Below the pieces are notes generated by a model, which saw only the letters and a program-made list of their open reading frames with translations, did not search any database and was not told the DNA's origin. From assembly GCA_964605365.1 (NCBI GenBank), contig CAZSCF010000002.1:1-55586 (forward strand): DNA of 55,586 nt, given 5' to 3'. Shown piece by piece: positions 52,327 to 55,586 of the stretch; the stretch's first letter is position 1; every line of letters begins with the position of its first letter. Source of the DNA: CAZSCF01 sp964605365 (GTDB lineage: Bacteria; Patescibacteriota; Minisyncoccia; Moranbacterales; UBA2206). Both the position numbers and the translations under genes were made by a program.

Positions 52327-52355
52327 ATTGTAGCAGATCTGGACCACTCTGTCAA
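52327..52355 (-). promoter_or_regulatory. Promoter of the 3D-domain gene
   Basis: On the minus strand a perfect TTGACA (52350-52355), a 17-base spacer and TACAAT (52327-52332). The 5-prime UTR of about 50 bases contains the inverted pair GTTATCG/CGATAAC. Confidence 0.8.
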
Positions 52356-52494
52356 AGGTAAATAACAAAAAATGGCTTGCTTAAGCCATTGTAATTTTAG
52401 CAAAAGAGACTTTTTGGCTCAAGTAAAGGAAAAAAATTAAAAATACTCGCCTACATTCAAAATCTCAGGTTATAACCAATAATTTTACTTGAAA

Positions 52495-52528
52495 CAAAAC
52501 AAAAACAGCCCAATTTAAAGCCGTTTTT
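52495..52528 (-). terminator. Terminator after tRNA-Gly
   Basis: On the minus strand AAAAACGGC pairs with GCTGTTTTT (one G-T wobble) followed by a T-rich stretch, 10 bases after the tRNA. Confidence 0.75.
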
Positions 52529-52537
52529 GAATCTTTG

Positions 52538-52609
52538 AGCGGGTAACGGGAATCGAACCCGTCTCTCGTCCTTGGCAAGGACGTATAATAGCCACTATAC
52601 GATACCCGC
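52538..52609 (-). tRNA. tRNA-Gly(GCC)
   Basis: Acceptor GCGGGTA/TACCCGC, anticodon arm CGTCC-TTGCCAA-GGACG (anticodon GCC), T-arm ACGGGTTCGATTCCCGT, discriminator T. CCA not encoded. The 5-prime end is seven bases after the stop of the LAGLIDADG-like gene. Confidence 0.95.
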
Positions 52610-52615
52610 TTGTTA

Positions 52616-53299
52616 TTAAATTTTTGATTTCAAACCATCAATCCAACCAATGATTCTGAAGAATAATTTTACATCATTTATTCTAATGTGAACCGTGCCA
52701 AAGGTCAAACTATTTGATTTTCTCTTGTTATTGCTTGATTTGCTTGCAGTGGCGTAAGTTTTAATGAATTGTTTTGTCGGCACTTTAGTTAGTTTCGACC
52801 AAAAATCAACAGCCTTGTCAATGTCTACATTTCTATGCGCCATTAATTGGATTTTTATTTTGCTATTGTCAATTTTTAAAAATTTTCTAAAAAATTTCAT
52901 AATAATTTTAATCATTTCTGGATCTGAGTTTGCAAAATCAATACTTTTCCATTTGCTTCCAATTGCACCTTTTTTATATCCCTCAGCCCAATAAAGTGAA
53001 ATGCCAGTTAGAAACAAGGGATCCTGCAAAAGATTGAAACTTTCCCTTTTTGCCTCAATACGGATTTTTCTTGCTCTTTCTTGTGCTAATGTCGTTTGAT
53101 TTTTGTTTCTTTTAATGAGGCCAGTTATACTGCCTGCATAAACTCTTGCTGACAATCTATCTTTTGCTTTTTGTGACAATTTAATTTTTGATAGCCAACA
53201 ACTCAAGGTACTTTTGGAAATTTTTAATTTTTCGCCTATTTCATTATAGCTAAGTCCTTGTTTTCTTAATTTGATGGCTTGTGCTTTTTCTTTTCTCAT
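52616..53299 (-). CDS. HTH plus LAGLIDADG-like homing endonuclease-like protein
   Basis: Start at 53299 (MRKEKAQAIKLRKQG), 227 residues; the frame stays open upstream through the tRNA-Phe intron, but that part is not conserved. Residues about 5-40 form a helix-turn-helix (LSYNEIGEKLKISKSTLSCWL). A LAGLIDADG-like motif is seen in FLTGISLYWAEGYKKG (about 92-107); later stretches FANSDPEMIKIIMKFF and LMAHRNVDIDKAVDFW are like a LAGLIDADG half-fold; the end IRINDVKLFFRIIGWIDG may contain a second helix. It lies between tRNA-Phe (with intron) and tRNA-Gly. The catalytic assignment is likely, not proven. Confidence 0.65.
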   Translation of the reverse strand: MRKEKAQAIKLRKQGLSYNEIGEKLKISKSTLSCWLSKIKLSQKAKDRLSARVYAGSITGLIKRNKNQTTLAQERARKIRIEAKRESFNLLQDPLFLTGISLYWAEGYKKGAIGSKWKSIDFANSDPEMIKIIMKFFRKFLKIDNSKIKIQLMAHRNVDIDKAVDFWSKLTKVPTKQFIKTYATASKSSNNKRKSNSLTFGTVHIRINDVKLFFRIIGWIDGLKSKI

Positions 53300-53300
53300 A

Positions 53301-53350
53301 AAAATTGAACCTACGATATATAGACTAATTATATCAGTAGGTTCAATTTT
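53301..53350. promoter_or_regulatory. Operator-like 14-bp inverted repeat before the LAGLIDADG-like gene
   Basis: AAAATTGAACCTAC (53301-53314) and a perfect inverse GTAGGTTCAATTTT (53337-53350), 22-base spacer. On the minus strand one arm fills the -35/-10 spacer and the other overlaps +5 to the start codon, as expected of a repressor site. Confidence 0.75.
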
Positions 53351-53356
53351 ATGCAA
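53328..53356 (-). promoter_or_regulatory. Promoter of the LAGLIDADG-like gene
   Basis: On the minus strand TTGCAT (53351-53356), a 17-base spacer and perfect TATAAT (53328-53333). It starts four bases after the end of tRNA-Phe. Confidence 0.65.
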
Positions 53357-53359
53357 ATG

Positions 53360-53671
53360 TGCCGAGGGGCGGGATTGAACCGCCGACACAAGGATTTTCC
53401 TTATTCTTATCTCAAGTTTCCCTGAGGATTGGACTATTTCATCATCCTGATCTTTTTCAGGAGTCGGGCGCTTATGCAAGATTATTGTTGGGGCTCACTT
53501 GCTAGTCTCTACGCCTTTCTTGGAACTTTAACCCTCCAAGACTTGGTTCGAGATTACCATGTTGTCTAATTGACAATTTAGGCTTCCTCGAATTCACCCG
53601 ATTTTCATTTTAGCATTACTGCTAAATGGACCGAAAACCAGTCCTCTGCTCTACCACTGAGCTACCTCGGC
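53360..53671 (-). tRNA. tRNA-Phe(GAA), interrupted by a group I intron
   Basis: 5-prime exon 53640-53671 (32 bases): GCCGAGG, D-arm GCTCAGTGGTAGAGC, anticodon stem GAGGA and loop start CT. 3-prime exon 53360-53399 (40 bases): GAAAA, TCCTT, variable GTGTC, T-arm GGCGGTTCAATCCCGCC, CCTCGGC and discriminator A. Joined, they make a normal 72-base tRNA-Phe with loop CTGAAAA. CCA not encoded. Intron insertion is between U33 and G34. Confidence 0.93.
53400..53639 (-). mobile_element. Group I intron (ORF-less) in tRNA-Phe
   Basis: 240 bases. P1: exon GGACU pairs with intron GGUCC with the U-G at the splice site; the last intron base is G. P2: TTTAGCA/TGCTAAA with a 4-base loop (53609-53626). P3: TCGGGTG (53595-53601) with CGCCCGA (53464-53470). 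P6: TCTTGGA/TTCCAAGA. P7: GACTA (53503-53507) with TAGTC (53432-53436). P8: GCAAG/CTTGC. P9: hairpin with a GAAA loop (53411-53426). The piece GGTAATCTCGAACCAAG resembles the P4-P5 junction of cyanobacterial tRNA-Leu introns, hinting at subgroup IC3. Confidence 0.92.
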
Positions 53672-53693
53672 ATGGAATATTCTGTTTTCAAAG

Positions 53694-53766
53694 TGGGCAA
53701 TATAGGACTCGAACCTATAACCCCCTCGGTGTAAACGAGGTGCTCTAGCCATTGAGCTAATTGCCC
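53694..53766 (-). tRNA. tRNA-Val(TAC)
   Basis: Acceptor GGGCAAT/ATTGCCC, D-arm GCTCAATGGCTAGAGC, anticodon arm CCTCG-TTTACAC-CGAGG (anticodon TAC), T-arm TATAGGTTCGAGTCCTATA, discriminator A. CCA not encoded. Confidence 0.95.
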
Positions 53767-53839
53767 AAAAAGATGTGTCTTCGGCGAGAGTTTTCTTCAA
53801 AGGCGGGCAGGAAACCCGCATGATCCTCAAACGTGTTTG

Positions 53840-53859
53840 CCCCGCACCAATTGATCAAA
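53840..53859. repeat. Downstream arm of tRNA-bracketing inverted repeat (Leu locus)
   Basis: CCCCGCACCAATTGATCAAA; perfect 20-base inverse of 53956-53975. Lies 12 bases beyond the 3-prime end of tRNA-Leu. Confidence 0.9.
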
Positions 53860-53871
53860 TAAGATTTTTTG

Positions 53872-53955
53872 TGGGCGAAAGAGGACTCGAACCTCCAAGG
53901 TATTGCTACCACAAGCACCTCAAGCTTGCGCGTATACCAATTCCGCCATCCGCCC
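53872..53955 (-). tRNA. tRNA-Leu(GAG)
   Basis: Class II tRNA: acceptor GGGCGGA/TTCGCCC, anticodon arm CAAGC-TTGAGGT-GCTTG (anticodon GAG), long variable arm, T-arm GGAGGTTCGAGTCCTCT, discriminator A. CCA not encoded. Bracketed by a 20-bp inverted repeat. Confidence 0.93.
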
Positions 53956-53975
53956 TTTGATCAATTGGTGCGGGG
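53956..53975. repeat. Upstream arm of tRNA-bracketing inverted repeat (Leu locus)
   Basis: TTTGATCAATTGGTGCGGGG, directly next to the tRNA 5-prime base. After it come TGAATATACCCC and a CCTGCCTGC/GGCAGGCGG palindromic repeat (53986-54023). Confidence 0.9.
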
Positions 53976-54061
53976 TGAATATACCCCTGCCTGCATACCT
54001 ACGGCATGTAAACCGGCAGGCGGAAATTCCACCACGAAGGCTTGAAACACTAAAAGGAAAA

Positions 54062-54505
54062 TTATTTCTCAGTTTCCTTATCGGAAATTTTCTCTTCAGG
54101 ATTTTCAGCTGCAACTTCTTCAGCTTCCGGTTTTTCTTCTTTTACTACAAAATCAGCAATGTTTTTATATTTCATGCGACTTTTTTTGGCAGTTAGACCT
54201 CTGAGGTAATAAAGCTTTGATCTTCTAACTCCGGCTTTTTTGACCAGCTCAATTTTTTCGATACTTTTGGAATAAATCGGCAAAACCAATTCAACGCCGA
54301 TTCCGTCGCTAACTTTTCTGACTGTAATCATCGGAGAAGAACTTTGTTTCCCCTTGATAGCTATAACAAGTCCTTCAAAGATCTGAATTCTTTCTTTTTC
54401 ACCTTCTTTAATTTTTCGATAAACCTTAACTACGTTTCCGGCTTGAAAGTCAGGCATTTTCTTTATTCTTTGCGATAAATTGAAGTCGATGAGCTTCTTT
54501 TTCAT
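54062..54505 (-). CDS. rplS: 50S ribosomal protein L19 with an acidic C-terminal extension
   Basis: 147 residues; usual L19 has about 115. The core is standard: PDFQAGNVVKVYRKIKEG, ERIQIFEGLVIAIKG, RSKLYYLRGLTAKKSRMKYK. The last 30 residues are Glu/Ala-rich (KPEAEEVAAENPEEK) with no counterpart in model L19. L19 sits at the 30S-50S interface. trmD and rpsP, its frequent neighbours, are not visible here. Confidence 0.95.
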   Translation of the reverse strand: MKKKLIDFNLSQRIKKMPDFQAGNVVKVYRKIKEGEKERIQIFEGLVIAIKGKQSSSPMITVRKVSDGIGVELVLPIYSKSIEKIELVKKAGVRRSKLYYLRGLTAKKSRMKYKNIADFVVKEEKPEAEEVAAENPEEKISDKETEK

Positions 54506-54648
54506 ATAATTAGTTGTTATATCCGATTTTGAATTACCTGCAAAACATTCAAAAATCAGTTTTAGCGATTAATTTTAACTGTTTTATAGTACCTTTTAAC
54601 TTATCTTTAGTCAAGGTCAAGAAAAGAAGGCATATTCGTTTGCAATTC

Positions 54649-55581
54649 TTAATTTTTACGAAGGTTTTTAATGAAGCAGCGAAAGTCTTCCGGTAAATTA
54701 GCTTCAAAAGAATATTTTTTGCCGAATAATTCAAAAGTTATTTTTTTAGCATGTAAAAGTTGTCTTGCGGGTAAAACCAGTCTGGGAATTTTTTTAAGTT
54801 TGTATTTTTTATCTCCGGCAACAGGATTGCCCAAAGAAAATAAATGAACCCTGATTTGATGCATACGGCCGGTCTTTGGTTGAGCTTCTATTAAGGAAAA
54901 ATAAGCGAATTCCCGAATAACTTCATATTCTGTAATAGCTGGACGAATTTTGGTTTTAGTTTTTTTTGCGGCGATAACCTGTTTTTTATATGAGGCAGCC
55001 CTGGCAATCGGTTTTTCGATTATTCCCTTTTTTGATTGCATTTTTCCCAAGACAAGAGTGATATATTTTTTAGTAATCTTTCGATTTGCGAAAAGTTTTT
55101 TAAGTTCATCAAAGCTTTTTTGATTGCGGGCAATAACCATAATTCCGGAAGTATCTTGATCAAGTCGATGAACAATTCCGGGTCGCATTTCTGAATTCTT
55201 CGAACCATCATTGACGCTTTCTGTTTCCGGAAATTTGGCCAACAGCCCATTGGCCAGAGTATTTTTTTCCTGAAAAGTATTCGGATGGACCTTGAGTCCG
55301 ACAGGCTTATTGATGACAATAATATTTTTGTCTTGAAAAATAATTTCAAAATAAACGTTTTTGTTGGGTTGTAATTTTTGTGGGGTGCTTTTAAAATCAA
55401 TCATGATGATATCACTTTCCTTGAGAATGTAGCTAGGCTTTGTTTTTTTATTATTGATTAGGATGTTGCCCTTATTTATATTTCTGATAATTTCTCCGCG
55501 GGTATATGAAAAAAATTCCTCTTTTAGGAATTTATCCAAGCGCAAACCAGCCTTCCCTTTTTCAATTATTATTTTTTGCAT
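54649..55581 (-). CDS. RluD-type pseudouridine synthase
   Basis: 310 residues. N-terminal S4 RNA-binding domain (about 10-65: GLRLDKFLKEEF) and the RluA/RluD catalytic domain with the active Asp at D141 in GIVHRLDQDTSGIMV, then KKYITLVLG and GRMHQIRVHLFSLGNPVAGD. Modifies uridines in 23S rRNA (RluD positions 1911/1915/1917 in E. coli) or related sites; the exact target is uncertain, so no symbol is given. Complete, ending five bases from the window edge. Confidence 0.93.
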   Translation of the reverse strand: MQKIIIEKGKAGLRLDKFLKEEFFSYTRGEIIRNINKGNILINNKKTKPSYILKESDIIMIDFKSTPQKLQPNKNVYFEIIFQDKNIIVINKPVGLKVHPNTFQEKNTLANGLLAKFPETESVNDGSKNSEMRPGIVHRLDQDTSGIMVIARNQKSFDELKKLFANRKITKKYITLVLGKMQSKKGIIEKPIARAASYKKQVIAAKKTKTKIRPAITEYEVIREFAYFSLIEAQPKTGRMHQIRVHLFSLGNPVAGDKKYKLKKIPRLVLPARQLLHAKKITFELFGKKYSFEANLPEDFRCFIKNLRKN

Positions 55582-55586
55582 ATGTG

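Noticed and set aside
53300..53479. N-terminal extension of the LAGLIDADG-like protein into the tRNA-Phe intron
   Set aside because: The frame is open, but the promoter, operator and conserved helix-turn-helix all point to the start at 53299; the extension would read through tRNA exon sequence.
53775..53960. Open frame with GERGLEPPR across tRNA-Leu
   Set aside because: Spurious translation of the antisense of a tRNA-Leu gene.

Overview
The window looks like a chromosomal segment of a Candidate Phyla Radiation (Patescibacteria) bacterium, probably of the Parcubacteria side. This is inferred from the low GC content, use of TGA as stop, compact house-keeping genes, a group I intron in a tRNA gene, a conserved Patescibacteria-style type IV secretion (T4SS) gene run, and many small palindromic repeats, some of them inside coding regions. 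No rRNA gene or species marker was available to fix the lineage more closely.

Layout. 1-4.6 kb: yebC-ruvC, then a four-part membrane/ATP-grasp/retropepsin cluster that resembles amidoligase peptide-tagging systems. 4.7-7.2 kb: a penicillin-binding protein 1A with its own promoter. 7.4-13.8 kb: the replication origin neighbourhood in the classical order DUF721(DciA-like)-trxB-dnaN-dnaA-(oriC)-rpmH-rnpA-yidC-jag, with DnaA boxes on both sides of dnaA. 13.8-19.4 kb: a surface polysaccharide cluster (flippase, two GT2 glycosyltransferases, two O-antigen ligase/polymerase-like proteins). 19.5-34.0 kb: a 14-gene minus-strand T4SS-like operon (VirB4, VirB6-like, PrgI, pilin-muramidase fusion, calcium-binding surface proteins) with no visible relaxase or VirD4. 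34.2-43.7 kb: rsmA, a G5/RlpA-like wall protein, comM, lspA, a DksA-type zinc-finger protein, yraN, a structured non-coding region with a strong promoter, a membrane protein, pnp and an NYN-domain protein. 43.8-50.9 kb: rpsO, tRNA-Ser, infB, rbfA, nrnA-like, nfo, a repeat-invaded phosphoesterase and a type 4 uracil-DNA glycosylase. 51.0-55.6 kb: tRNA genes interleaved with two homing-endonuclease-like genes and a 3D-domain protein, then rplS and an rluD-type gene.

The points most worth a second look are: (1) a tRNA-Phe(GAA) gene interrupted between U33 and G34 by a compact ORF-less group I intron whose P1-P9 elements can be read by eye, followed at once by a LAGLIDADG-like gene with an apparent autoregulatory operator; (2) near-perfect inverted repeats with the core CCCCRCACCAA that bracket two unrelated tRNA genes, one of which seems nested inside the T-arm of another tRNA-Ser; (3) palindromic repeats inserted in frame in yebC and three times in one phosphoesterase gene; (4) the ATP-grasp/retropepsin fusion cluster; (5) the T4SS run with a VirB2-like pilin fused to a lysozyme-like domain; (6) a promoter-driven, hairpin-rich region at 38.9-39.4 kb that matches none of the common RNA families I could check by eye.
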